This document shows, piece by piece, positions 26,201 through 33,606 of a stretch of 64,000 bases of DNA; position 1 is the stretch's first letter; each line of letters opens with the position of its first letter. Under the pieces are notes generated by a model. That model was not told where the DNA came from and did no database searches. It saw nothing but the letters and a program-made list of their open reading frames with translations. The position numbers were made by a program, and so were the translations under genes. This stretch comes from PNNG01 sp046291695 (lineage in GTDB: Bacteria > Bacteroidota > Bacteroidia > UBA7662), in assembly GCA_046291695.1 (NCBI GenBank), contig JBKBSO010000011.1:65676-129675 (forward strand). The letters run 5' to 3'.

Positions 26201-27824
26201 GGGTGAAGGGCTGAGTTTACCAGTACATATTGAAGGTTGTAACATCCAATCTTCTGAAGAGGGCATTCGACTACAGGGTTGGAATATGACACAATTCAAC
26301 GTTAAGAACTCTACCATTCATGCCAGTGCAACGGGTGTTCGTGTTTTTGGTGGAAATTTAACCATTGAAGACGTTTCAATTCAAGGAGTAGCTACAAATA
26401 ATCAATCTGTTGGTTTGTTAATTGAAGGCAATTCAGTTGCCAGACCAAGGTGTGTAAACATTAATAATTATCATGTAGGTGCTGACGTAGGAACAAACTG
26501 TCATTTGAATATGGCAACGAGTAGCAATTCAAATTTCATAAATAATACAGTTGGCCTTATAGTGAATAACAGCAGTTTGAGTCTACAAAATGCTTCAAGC
26601 CGTCTTGATGCTAACAGCCTTTATTCAATTTTAGGTCATCTAAAGCCTACACCAGAATTCCAGAAAGAGATATTACACGGAACTTATGAAAGCTTCGAAT
26701 TTTACAAATGGCCTATTCATAAGTTAAAGCTAAATACGCAACCATACCCAACTTTAAGTGCTTCTGGATTTATTTTGAATAACATATCCCCAATTTCTAC
26801 AGATGAGTTCACCGCAGTAAATGGCACAATTACACACATTGACTACACCATAGAAGTGCCTGTATTTATTGATTGTCAGCAATGTAATCATTTTTTTGCT
26901 TGTGAAACAGTCTCGGAACCTCCGTACTATAGCGAATGGGTTCTCAATCCTGCAAATGGGGCTGTTGGAAGATTAGTTCATACGTCATATTTTCCTGGCG
27001 TTGAATTTATTAATGCCATACGTTCTGCACTTGATGATATTACCTTTGTGCCTGATCAACCTATCAACGACCTCCAAGCGGTTCTAAAACTTAAGCAATT
27101 ACTTAGCTTGAGCTTTTCAGACATCACAGAAGAAGAATATTTAGCCAAACAAGCTGCAGCTAAATACATGGGACTGGCTTTAAGTAATGCCTATGCCTAC
27201 GAACAATTAGCAATAAAAAACATCAACGAACCTGAACCCTTAAACGATGAAGAAATCTTCCTAATAGATTTTTTAGAGGATCAAAAGTCTTCAGCAGAGG
27301 AATTCATCATTGCAGAGTTGGTCATAGCACAAGCACAAGTGTATAGGTTGGCTGGGCATTACGAAACCGCTATTCAACTTATAAACAGTCCTGAAGCAAT
27401 ACCAGCACTTCATAACAAACAAGCATATTGGAGTTGCTTATTGCCACTAGAATATGACTATCTTGTTGGCTCAATTGACGACCAAACTTATTTAGAACAA
27501 TCGAGTGATTGTGGAAATTTATGGCAAATGCGTCGTAAAGGATACCCCAGCAACCGACTTGATAACTCGGTTGAAATTGTTCAGAAAAACAGAGTGAACA
27601 TTTACCCAAACCCGGGTACAAGTGAGTTTTCTTTGAAAATTCCGGGATTTAAGCCGGACGATGTTGCCGTGCTTGAAGTTTATGACAATCAAGGCCGCAG
27701 ATTAATAAAGCAGAACTACCTTTATGATCAAAAAGTATTATCTTCCAATTTACCTGCTGGTGCATACCAAATCAGCATATACTTTAAAACCAACAAATAC
27801 AACTCGTTATGGATCAAATATTAA
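23244..27824 (+). CDS. Giant T9SS type A protein: esterase-like domain plus beta-helix, 5' end frameshifted
   Basis: From the first in-frame ATG the protein has 1,526 residues, but the same frame is open upstream and encodes a signal peptide at 23136-23211 (KIATRLYIAFLFIIPNAFGQ), so ATG 23244 is not the true start. A PKD-like fold at about 145-220 is followed by an alpha/beta-hydrolase-like segment with the GxSxG elbow in LVIGESMGGLISRLAL (near residue 340) and FDSPNQGANVP, as in PGAP1/lipase-like proteins. A parallel beta-helix region spans about 740-1170, a helical segment about 1270-1420, and a type A sorting domain begins at NRVNIYPNPGTSEFSLKIPG. It is expected to be exported to the cell surface. 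Substrate is unknown. Expression depends on the upstream C/AC tract. Confidence 0.85.
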   Translation: MQAYFSGLDLTQVPYDILFDYGLPMLDTRGFNGLNLTPENLVYSYDIWKYGYGAMSLGQVNGNTSFQGHEQVFASLENHYNQNQRYPLVVLLAKYSRIKDDAIANNLIYELNDVLYDTPGRTESPYETHNVFMGSIAHSQSIVSSTVPFEFKSEWLYSNVMTFESMLVDFGDGNGPIVVTDGFRRDISYPDTGTYTITYEMQTNYGTMVAHSSIRISRLAPVFDLGINVPANGTHDGLNMQIDFGCGRTKLMKPLIYVQGFEFLGIDEINIDDARNVLDRNFHTAQMSENEYDLVFIKLNNPQDDIIRNSEALKAAIHLINAMKWQNGSHEPNLVIGESMGGLISRLALNSIELEQQNDPTIKHDCSRLIVFDSPNQGANVPLSFQMMAQKLGGSMLYWFISDLRNAVKALNSTAAQQMLIYHVDDDASGVRTEFDAYLQQFGNPQQCEVTGISNGVDNGTDQGFQPGDPYIHIDNTSTPLTWNMGFWGKVVGIYFFLLPVKVKGKLILNSLPPYNSNPTTIVENEMYIELFWGLKKNYLIQPYVYSVTEKHEYDAAPGGFYPVEELGFFEHFHDDILADRFGYILTSSGLNTPINMTDPFLDFHGVNVTAVNNGQGWTTFDRVAREGSNPMHNIDNRFHVTITEHNRDTIIDVMRDWEISAGFVPSFGISSSTFNYGEDIHGLKTSSTHNRNTLIVNNGRLCINCHVPVGASGMTTAQNAVTESFGVSFVRPCGNTGNITIDVGSNGKFELGTNINQYSKSHFAPNTHLIIRSGGELIIHDKSQLSIDAGAKLTLEPGAIITLNGAEAVLEISGELVLPANFTFEFAGNGFVRFNTPTITAGSNAKFAFVGANTSDKIVSFSPNSIFYVPANVTEFKLENGLVEMGNASIVDLFTKVILKDALVTGSTSAMYNRFSISAKSGTIIQNTNFKHGTIGLRLGQQSLVSPFVDGCSFENNHTGIFLNTTAQGAQIKSSSFNHNQTSIKGEGLSLPVHIEGCNIQSSEEGIRLQGWNMTQFNVKNSTIHASATGVRVFGGNLTIEDVSIQGVATNNQSVGLLIEGNSVARPRCVNINNYHVGADVGTNCHLNMATSSNSNFINNTVGLIVNNSSLSLQNASSRLDANSLYSILGHLKPTPEFQKEILHGTYESFEFYKWPIHKLKLNTQPYPTLSASGFILNNISPISTDEFTAVNGTITHIDYTIEVPVFIDCQQCNHFFACETVSEPPYYSEWVLNPANGAVGRLVHTSYFPGVEFINAIRSALDDITFVPDQPINDLQAVLKLKQLLSLSFSDITEEEYLAKQAAAKYMGLALSNAYAYEQLAIKNINEPEPLNDEEIFLIDFLEDQKSSAEEFIIAELVIAQAQVYRLAGHYETAIQLINSPEAIPALHNKQAYWSCLLPLEYDYLVGSIDDQTYLEQSSDCGNLWQMRRKGYPSNRLDNSVEIVQKNRVNIYPNPGTSEFSLKIPGFKPDDVAVLEVYDNQGRRLIKQNYLYDQKVLSSNLPAGAYQISIYFKTNKYNSLWIKY

Positions 27825-28387
27825 AATTTTCAATCAACTATTCCAGCAAACTTTTGCTGGGAGTTATGGCTCTAATCCTGTTTTTCGGATGCAAAAAAGA
27901 GGAAAAAAATGTCAACCTCTTTGAAGCCGAAATTGATGGTACTGTGTATACCTTAAAAAGAGAACACCTTAGAATACAGGAAGGTGAATATGTGTACACC
28001 CAAGGCGCTTTTGAAAACGATGAAATATTAGTGGTTGTAGGATTAGACCTGTGCAATTTAGCACCCTGGGCCGAGCAAAATAGATTTCCGATATTTCGCG
28101 ATTCCTGTGCTGATAAAAATGGGGCACTTTCTCATACTCAGGTTAATCTTCGATACAAAACACCTCCGAGTATGAGGGTTAGCTATACAACTTATAACGA
28201 AATTCCTGATGGCTTTTCGGAAGTTGTTTTCGAAGCATTTCAAGTTGCTTCAATTTATGATTACAACATCAAGGGCACCTATCGCATACGCTTAGCAAGG
28301 GTAGAAAACGACCCACCAAATGCGCCTGACTCCTTACTTGTTACAGGTAGATTTCATTTTAGGAAAATTCCAAGGGATCCAAAATAA
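27809..28387 (+). CDS. Small lipoprotein of unknown function
   Basis: A 192-residue protein beginning in the last codons of the T9SS esterase gene (16-base overlap). The N-terminus has a membrane segment and lipobox LFFGC followed by KKEEK, typical for Bacteroidota lipoproteins. The rest (FEAEIDGTVYTLKREHLRIQ, later YNIKGTYRIRLARVE) is strand-rich, like small secreted lipoproteins with an Ig- or lipocalin-like fold, but I recognise no family. The overlap suggests co-expression with, and perhaps an accessory role for, the upstream surface protein. A strong hairpin terminator follows at 28434. Confidence 0.75.
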   Translation: MDQILKFSINYSSKLLLGVMALILFFGCKKEEKNVNLFEAEIDGTVYTLKREHLRIQEGEYVYTQGAFENDEILVVVGLDLCNLAPWAEQNRFPIFRDSCADKNGALSHTQVNLRYKTPPSMRVSYTTYNEIPDGFSEVVFEAFQVASIYDYNIKGTYRIRLARVENDPPNAPDSLLVTGRFHFRKIPRDPK

Positions 28388-28406
28388 GTGCCTGATGGAA
28401 AGCCTT

Positions 28407-28505
28407 ATGGATCAAAAAATAAATCAACTCAAAAGCATCACCAGCAAATTACTACTGGTGATGCTCTCTTTTTCACTATTTGCTCCATGTGAAAGATGCG
28501 TTTGA
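28407..28505 (+). pseudogene. Possible remnant copy of the preceding lipoprotein start
   Basis: A 32-codon frame, MDQKINQLKSITSKLLLVML and then SFSLFAPCERCV, mirrors the beginning of the upstream lipoprotein (MDQILKFS...SSKLLLGVMALILFFGC): the shared MDQ start, SKLLL, a hydrophobic run and a Cys. It contains the terminator hairpin 28434-28465, so the resemblance may be partly chance. An upstream ATG at 28395 is in the same frame. If real it is a decayed or minimal lipoprotein; expression as a protein is doubtful. Confidence 0.25.
28434..28473 (+). terminator. Strong hairpin terminator after the lipoprotein gene
   Basis: AGCATCACCAG (28434-28444) pairs perfectly with CTGGTGATGCT (28455-28465) around a 10-base loop, followed by a pyrimidine/T-rich tail. 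On the minus strand the hairpin is followed by TTTT, so it could also stop transcription from the small convergent frame at 28476. Confidence 0.85.
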
Positions 28506-28664
28506 AGAACTCAGTGGAACAACTAGGTGTAAAAAAGCAATATTGAATGCATCTCCCAGGTGATGACCGAAATCCGCAAGGCGTTCAAGTCTTTTTGCCT
28601 GGTAATCGAGCAATTTCAATTGAAAAAGGCCGTTGGTGAGTTCAAAGAAGTGAAGTGCTTGCAT
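28476..28664 (-). CDS. Possible small unrecognised protein between two terminators
   Basis: A 62-codon frame from ATG 28664 (an upstream ATG at 28688 is also in frame). It encodes a helical, amphipathic sequence such as FQLKLLDYQAKRLERLADFG, then GDAFNIAFLHLVVPLSSS. Codon choice looks like the neighbours rather than noise, and it ends 3 bases before the bidirectional-looking hairpin at 28434-28465, with the groEL terminator upstream of it. I recognise no family and see no clear promoter. It could be a real small gene or a remnant. Confidence 0.3.
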   Translation of the reverse strand: MQALHFFELTNGLFQLKLLDYQAKRLERLADFGHHLGDAFNIAFLHLVVPLSSSNASFTWSK

Positions 28665-28732
28665 AGAGCAAATAACGTAAATCTGCAATCACATACATAT
28701 TTATGAGATTGCATTACAAAATTGAATGAAAG

Positions 28733-28761
28733 AAAAAAGCCCCGGAAAAACTCCCGGGGCT
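28733..28761 (-). terminator. Rho-independent terminator of groES-groEL
   Basis: On the minus strand AGCCCCGG (28754-28761 region) pairs with CCGGGGCT (28738-28745 region) around an 8-base loop and is followed by a T-run (A-run 28733-28738 on the plus strand). It lies about 20 bases past the groEL stop. Confidence 0.9.
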
Positions 28762-28782
28762 TCCATTTTTGGTGTGCAATAC

Positions 28783-30414
28783 TTACATCATTCCTCCCAT
28801 GCCACCACCGGGCATGGCTGGAGCTGGTTCGTTTTCTGGATCGTCTGAAATCACACAATCGGTGGTGAGCAACATGCCTGCAATCGAAGCGGCATTCTCG
28901 AGGGCCACACGAGCAACCTTGGTAGGATCGATCACACCGGCTACCAACATGTTCTGGAACTTGTCGAGACGGGCATTGTAACCAAAGTTGCCATTGCCTT
29001 CTTTTACCTTTTGAACGATGATTGAACCGTCGACACCGCCATTTTCGGCAATCTGACGCAAAGGCTCCTCGAGCGCACGCTTCACGATGGCCACACCGGT
29101 TTTTTCGTCGGCATTGTCGGTGCTGATGCGGTCGAGGGCTTTGATGGCACGGATAAAGGCCACGCCACCGCCAGGAACTACACCTTCTTCCACTGCTGCA
29201 CGGGTAGCGTGCAAAGCGTCGTCGATGCGGTCTTTCTTTTCTTTCATTTCCACTTCGGTAGCAGCACCTACGTATAATACGGCTACACCACCAGCCAATT
29301 TGGCCAAGCGCTCTTGCAACTTCTCACGATCGTAATCGCTGGTAGTGCTTTCGATTTGCGCTTTGATTTGGCCTACACGGGCTTTGATGTCTTCGCTGTT
29401 ACCGGCGCCGTTCACGATGGTGGTGTTGTCTTTGTCGATGCTCACCTTTTCGGCGCGACCGAGATACGTCAAATCAGCTGCATCGAGTTTGTAGCCACGC
29501 TCTTCGCTGATAACGGTACCACCTGTGAGGATGGCGATGTCTTCCAGCATGGCCTTGCGGCGATCGCCAAAGCCAGGGGCTTTAACTGCAGCAATTTTGA
29601 GCGAACCGCGGATTTTGTTTACCACCAGGGTAGCCAAAGCTTCACCATCTACATCTTCGGCAATGATGAGGAGCGGACGACCGGTTTGAACCACTTTCTC
29701 CAATACAGGGAGGAGTTCTTTCATGGCCGAAATCTTCTTGTCGTAAATGAGGATGTAAGGATTTTCCAGCTCGGCTTCCATTTTATCGGCATTGGTCACA
29801 AAATAAGGCGACACATAGCCACGGTCGAATTGCATACCTTCAACCACATCCACGTAAGTTTCGGTCGACTTGGCTTCTTCAACCGTAATCACCCCTTCTT
29901 TGGTTACGCGCTTCATGGCATCGGCAATGAGCTTACCAATTACCGCATCGCTGTTCGCTGAGATGGTGGCAATTTGTTCGATTTTGCTGAAATCGTCGCC
30001 AACTTCCATGCTTAGGCTGCGGAGCGACTTTACAGCCGAAATCACGGCCTTGTCGATACCACGCTTGAGGTCCATGGGATTAGCACCGGCAGCTACGTTT
30101 TTCAAACCAGCTTTTACGATGGCTTGCGCCAACACGGTGGCTGTGGTGGTACCATCACCAGCCTGATCGGCAGTTTTAGAAGCTACTTCTTTTACGAGCT
30201 GCGCGCCCATGTTTTCAACCGGGTCTTTCAATTCAATTTCCCGGGCTACTGAAACACCGTCTTTAGTTACGGATGGGGCACCAAATTTTTTATCGATAAC
30301 TACATTGCGACCTTTAGGACCGAGAGTTACCTTAACTGCATTGGCCAAAGCATCCACGCCTCTTTTGAGGGCTTCACGTGCTTCGGTGTCGAAATGAATG
30401 TTTTTACTTGCCAT
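28783..30414 (-). CDS. groL: Chaperonin GroEL (60 kDa)
   Basis: A 543-residue chaperonin that encloses and folds proteins with ATP in the cytosol. The N-terminus MASKNIHFDTEAREALKRGV, the ATP motif DGTTTATVLAQAI, KAPGFGDRRKAMLEDIAILTGG and the C-terminal Gly/Met tail GGGMGGMM are diagnostic. Length is standard. Codon use is highly biased. It lies 28 bases after groES in the same operon. Confidence 0.99.
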   Translation of the reverse strand: MASKNIHFDTEAREALKRGVDALANAVKVTLGPKGRNVVIDKKFGAPSVTKDGVSVAREIELKDPVENMGAQLVKEVASKTADQAGDGTTTATVLAQAIVKAGLKNVAAGANPMDLKRGIDKAVISAVKSLRSLSMEVGDDFSKIEQIATISANSDAVIGKLIADAMKRVTKEGVITVEEAKSTETYVDVVEGMQFDRGYVSPYFVTNADKMEAELENPYILIYDKKISAMKELLPVLEKVVQTGRPLLIIAEDVDGEALATLVVNKIRGSLKIAAVKAPGFGDRRKAMLEDIAILTGGTVISEERGYKLDAADLTYLGRAEKVSIDKDNTTIVNGAGNSEDIKARVGQIKAQIESTTSDYDREKLQERLAKLAGGVAVLYVGAATEVEMKEKKDRIDDALHATRAAVEEGVVPGGGVAFIRAIKALDRISTDNADEKTGVAIVKRALEEPLRQIAENGGVDGSIIVQKVKEGNGNFGYNARLDKFQNMLVAGVIDPTKVARVALENAASIAGMLLTTDCVISDDPENEPAPAMPGGGMGGMM

Positions 30415-30442
30415 AATTATTTGCGTTTTTTTTGGTTAAGAT

Positions 30443-30721
30443 TTAGTCAATAATTGCGAGAATATCCGATTCGCGCATGATCAAGTAGTCGTTGCCATCA
30501 ATGTTGATTTCGGTACCTGAATACTTGCCATAAAGCACAGTTTGACCCGCTTTCACGGTCATCGGTTCATCTTTTTTACCGGCTCCTACGGCAACCACCT
30601 TACCGCGCTGTGGCTTTTCCTTTGCAGTGTCTGGAATGATGATACCACCTGCTGTCTTTTCTTCTGCAGCTGCTGCTTCTACGAGCACGCGATCTGCAAT
30701 GGGCTGAATTTTTACTGACAT
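30443..30721 (-). CDS. groS: Co-chaperonin GroES (10 kDa)
   Basis: A 92-residue lid of the GroEL chamber. It matches the family throughout: IQPIADRVLVEAAAAEEKTAGGIIIPDTAKEKP, the mobile-loop region, KAGQTVLYGKYSGTEI and the C-terminal LIMRESDILAII. It is the first gene of groES-groEL. The upstream region (30722-30790) has no CIRCE-type inverted repeat; it has a partial sigma-54-like element instead. Confidence 0.98.
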   Translation of the reverse strand: MSVKIQPIADRVLVEAAAAEEKTAGGIIIPDTAKEKPQRGKVVAVGAGKKDEPMTVKAGQTVLYGKYSGTEINIDGNDYLIMRESDILAIID

Positions 30722-30759
30722 ATCTGTTAAAATTTTTTTTGATTTAACGACTCAGCATA

Positions 30760-30777
30760 TGTCATGATTTGTGCCAA
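30760..30777 (-). promoter_or_regulatory. Partial sigma-54-like element upstream of groES
   Basis: On the minus strand the sequence TTGGCACAAATCATGACA has a perfect -24 half (TTGGCAC), but the -12 half has GA where GC is expected (GG-N10-GA). It sits about 40-55 bases before the groES ATG. A sigma-54 activator gene lies in the same cluster at 33590-34837. The element is degenerate and may be coincidence. Confidence 0.25.
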
Positions 30778-30864
30778 TTCCGTTTTATGTGTAAATTTTG
30801 TCACTTTTAGCAGAAAGGCCTGCTGAAACCTGACAAAGCTGACAGCTTGAACTGACAAAAAAAC

Positions 30865-30871
30865 AAGGAGG
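30865..30871 (+). promoter_or_regulatory. Strong Shine-Dalgarno sequence before the orphan gene
   Basis: AAGGAGG ends 4 bases before ATG 30876. Bacteroidota genes rarely carry strong Shine-Dalgarno sites, and the other genes in this window generally lack one, so this one stands out and supports the chosen start. Confidence 0.7.
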
Positions 30872-30875
30872 ATAA

Positions 30876-31592
30876 ATGAAAAGGCTTGATGAGAACTGGC
30901 TTTTTGACGGATTGTTTGATGTTGAGTATAAAAAATATGTTTTACTCGATTACCTACAGTTTGTCAGCGGTAATTTTAATCGCAACCGGATTTATCCTTT
31001 TTTGGCCGAGATAATTGCACGACATCGCGAGCTCATCCAACTGCAGCAGCGGAAAGAAACCCTATTGACTACTTTTCCCAAACGCTTAAAGGGCATCAAC
31101 ATGCAAGACAAATCGATTCGATATGAGCCTATGCCCTTTATGGAAAGTAATTACATGGAGCTGATTGAAGAGATCATGGCAATGGGAAAACAGATTTTTG
31201 AACAAGGTATTGAACAGGGACAGGAGAAGTATGAGCAATTCGAACGAGAACTAGAATTATTACCCATAGGTCTTTTGCCCATTGAAAGTTCAGAAGGTTA
31301 TCTATTGCTGAGCACGCGAAATCATCCTGAAACATTATGCTACTATTACAAGCTCAGCATTTTTGAGCATGCGCAAGATAACTACAGAAGTTTACAAACC
31401 CGATATCTACAGACTTTCAGAAGGAGCTTAAGTCAAACCCTTGAAAACATAAAACTGGAGTTGATCAAAATCTATCCGCAACTTCCTAATCCAGCTACTT
31501 TTGCGGCCTTGTTTCATCAGTGGCAGCCTGTTCAACCTACGCTTTTGCCCATTGCAAAACGTGGTTTGGTAAAACGACTTGTCTTGAGTTAA
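30876..31592 (+). CDS. Hypothetical protein, unrecognised
   Basis: A 238-residue soluble protein with no signal peptide or membrane segment. It is helical and rich in charged residues and Leu, with a likely coiled coil at about 95-130 (IEEIMAMGKQIFEQGIEQGQ) and a central strand pair GYLLLSTRNHPETLCYYYKL. I recognise no catalytic motif or family. The start is well supported by AAGGAGG at 30865. It sits between groES (divergent) and secG (convergent), a place where related genomes usually have nothing or a short spacer. The end is marked by a bidirectional terminator. The N-terminal LFDVEYKKYVLLDYLQFV could be a DNA- or partner-binding helix pair, but that is speculation. Confidence 0.8.
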   Translation: MKRLDENWLFDGLFDVEYKKYVLLDYLQFVSGNFNRNRIYPFLAEIIARHRELIQLQQRKETLLTTFPKRLKGINMQDKSIRYEPMPFMESNYMELIEEIMAMGKQIFEQGIEQGQEKYEQFERELELLPIGLLPIESSEGYLLLSTRNHPETLCYYYKLSIFEHAQDNYRSLQTRYLQTFRRSLSQTLENIKLELIKIYPQLPNPATFAALFHQWQPVQPTLLPIAKRGLVKRLVLS

Positions 31593-31611
31593 GTATCGAT
31601 CCCATATAAAA

Positions 31612-31637
31612 AAAGCCACCCGAGGGTGGCTTTCCTT
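31612..31637. terminator. Bidirectional terminator between the orphan gene and secG
   Basis: AAAGCCACCC (31612-31621) pairs with GGGTGGCTTT (31624-31633), with only a two-base loop in the perfect form. T-runs follow on both strands. It serves the convergent genes at 30876 (+) and 31656 (-). Confidence 0.9.
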
Positions 31638-31655
31638 TTTGGTTAGATCACTAGA

Positions 31656-32012
31656 TTATTCAGACACTTCATCTTCCATAATCATCTGGGTACCTGCAGG
31701 CTGTTGTTCAGCCGCACCCGTGTTAGGAATATTGATAGGCGCTTGTTCTGCTTTTTCTTTGAGCAATGAATTCTCTCGGGCCATTTCCTCACGTGGGATC
31801 CAAAGGTTAATCAGCATGGTGAGGGCAAATAGTGCAATGCTCAATACCCAAGTCGCCTTTTCTACAACATCAGTGGTGCGTTTTACACCCATTACCTGAT
31901 TGGTTGACGAAAAATTAGAAGCCAAGCCTCCGCCTTTAGGCTTTTGAACGAGGACGATGAGGATCATCAAGGCACATACCACAATGATCAGGATGGTGAT
32001 AAAAGTATACAT
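31656..32012 (-). CDS. secG: Preprotein translocase subunit SecG
   Basis: A 118-residue inner-membrane protein with two membrane segments and the family block VLVQKPKGGGLASNFSS between them, followed by a charged C-terminal tail. SecG supports SecYEG protein export. It is the last gene of the miaB to secG unit and starts 2 bases after the TPR protein's stop. Confidence 0.95.
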   Translation of the reverse strand: MYTFITILIIVVCALMILIVLVQKPKGGGLASNFSSTNQVMGVKRTTDVVEKATWVLSIALFALTMLINLWIPREEMARENSLLKEKAEQAPINIPNTGAAEQQPAGTQMIMEDEVSE

Positions 32013-32014
32013 CT

Positions 32015-33100
32015 TTAAAGTTTCTTTCTTAGTTCTTCGATAAGATCGGCAAAGTAAGTGATTTTGTCGGGAAATTTCAATACCAATTTTTGATAGATTC
32101 TAATTGCCTTTTTGTAGTCATGTTGCGCCGCATAAATTCCGGCCAGGGTTTCACTGGCAGGTAGGTCTTCATCGGAGATGCTTTCATAAGCCAATCTTTT
32201 AACTTCTTCTTCGAGTTCTTTTGAACTAGGTACTGCTTCGCTGTGGTTAATCACTGCCTTTAAGTCAGTGGATTGCGCCTTTGAAACTTCAGTTTCAGCC
32301 TGCAAGAAATCCTGCTGCATATGTTCCTGATACAGCCTATCAAGTACCTCATCGGGCTGTTCTCTCAATGGTTTTCCGGCAAAAAAGCGAAACCAGCCCA
32401 GTCGGTCATGTCTAGTTTGCATAAAATCAAGCGCTTCATCAATCACTTCTGCCTGAGTAGATTCACTTGCTAGCGGCTTCTTGGTTGCTTGTGGAGCTGG
32501 ATCTTCTGCCGTTGTTATTAACCTGCCTTCAGACTCCTTCACTTCCGATGGCTGTTGAAGTTCCGGCTGTTCATCCTGAATTGTTATTGCCACAACCTCG
32601 GCATTGGATTCAGGCACTTGAGCTAGCACTTCTTCGGCTTGGACCTCATTCTCCGCTTCAGCATAGCTCAAAGTTTGAGGGGTCTCCACCGCATCTTCGG
32701 TAATCAGCAGTTTTGTTTCCATGGTCTCTTCTGCTACTTCGGGGATTGCCTCCTGAACTTCGGCCTCCTTCAAATCAGTTCGAAAATCCTCAGCATTTTG
32801 TACTGCTTTCGAGTGCATCTCAACGACATCTTCTTGGTTTGAAGCCACAGGTACGTCAGGCGCTTCATGCCAATCTTCTACCAAACTAAACACTTGATCG
32901 CGATCGGGCAAACGCATAGCGACCTGCCGAAGCTGCCGTTGATAACGGCTACTATTTTGCAATTTATATTGTTTCAACAGCAGCAACTGTGCAGCTGAAA
33001 AATAGGGATACTCTGCCACCAAAGCCTCTAATTCAGGCATGGCTGCACCGGCAGATTGTCCGGGATTTTGCACCAAATTCAACAACAGGTCTATTTTCAT
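32015..33100 (-). CDS. TPR-tail protein of the lptE-secG cluster, function unknown
   Basis: A 361-residue cytosolic protein. The N-terminal 90 residues (helical, LEALVAEYPYFSAAQLLLLKQYK) and the C-terminal 50 residues (ETLAGIYAAQHDYKKAIRIYQ, tetratricopeptide-like) are ordered. The middle, about 100-220, is low-complexity and Glu/Gln/Val-rich, probably disordered. It starts 1 base inside the lptE stop region and lies 2 bases upstream of secG. This gene recurs between lptE and secG in Bacteroidota, which suggests a link to envelope assembly, but no function is known. Confidence 0.8.
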   Translation of the reverse strand: MKIDLLLNLVQNPGQSAGAAMPELEALVAEYPYFSAAQLLLLKQYKLQNSSRYQRQLRQVAMRLPDRDQVFSLVEDWHEAPDVPVASNQEDVVEMHSKAVQNAEDFRTDLKEAEVQEAIPEVAEETMETKLLITEDAVETPQTLSYAEAENEVQAEEVLAQVPESNAEVVAITIQDEQPELQQPSEVKESEGRLITTAEDPAPQATKKPLASESTQAEVIDEALDFMQTRHDRLGWFRFFAGKPLREQPDEVLDRLYQEHMQQDFLQAETEVSKAQSTDLKAVINHSEAVPSSKELEEEVKRLAYESISDEDLPASETLAGIYAAQHDYKKAIRIYQKLVLKFPDKITYFADLIEELRKKL

Positions 33101-33606
33101 TACCAGTTTACAAATGCCTTGTTAAAAATATCATCAATTAACTGTCTTACAATCTCTTCAATAAGTTGTTCTTCTATTGAAGCTAAATCTTGACTTGCAT
33201 CAAAATCAGCAAAACGCCTAAAGGACTGCTCCCAATCGTCGTCAGGATTGATGCGACTTGAGTACGACATTTTTACGCCAATGGTGAGTCGACTCAGGGC
33301 GGTGGTTTCGTTAGCTGTGGCAGCCGCCGGGCTAACTGTGTAATCCACAATCACACCTTCGAATTCCAAATCACCATCACTATCGGCCAAGCTTAAACCG
33401 GTTTCAGCCAAAAACTTATCACGCATTCGGTCGGAAAGTACCTGACCAAGAATGGGCACCACGATGGGTGCGTTATTTTCGATTTGTACTATGGTAATGG
33501 TACGTGCTTCCGGCGGTATGGATGCACCACTAAAGGAATAAACGCCACAGGCCTCCATGAAGGGCAGGCAAAGCCAAAATAAAATCAAATTAAATTTCGA
33601 TTTCAT
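33100..33606 (-). CDS. lptE: LptE family LPS-assembly lipoprotein
   Basis: About 168 residues from ATG 33606; the frame extends to 33663 inside the sigma-54 activator gene. The lipoprotein signal ends at MEAC (Cys20). The body, GVYSFSGASIPPEARTITI...NNAPIVVPILGQVLSDRMRDKF, matches the LptE plug protein that helps LptD insert lipopolysaccharide into the outer membrane. It overlaps the 3' end of the upstream activator gene by 17 bases and the TPR gene by 1 base, so the cluster is tightly coupled. Confidence 0.88.
   Translation of the reverse strand: MKSKFNLILFWLCLPFMEACGVYSFSGASIPPEARTITIVQIENNAPIVVPILGQVLSDRMRDKFLAETGLSLADSDGDLEFEGVIVDYTVSPAAATANETTALSRLTIGVKMSYSSRINPDDDWEQSFRRFADFDASQDLASIEEQLIEEIVRQLIDDIFNKAFVNW

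Noticed and set aside
29314..29961. Long plus-strand open frame (215 codons) opposite groEL
   Set aside because: It is a shadow of the highly biased groEL codons; the composition is unnatural and it matches no family.
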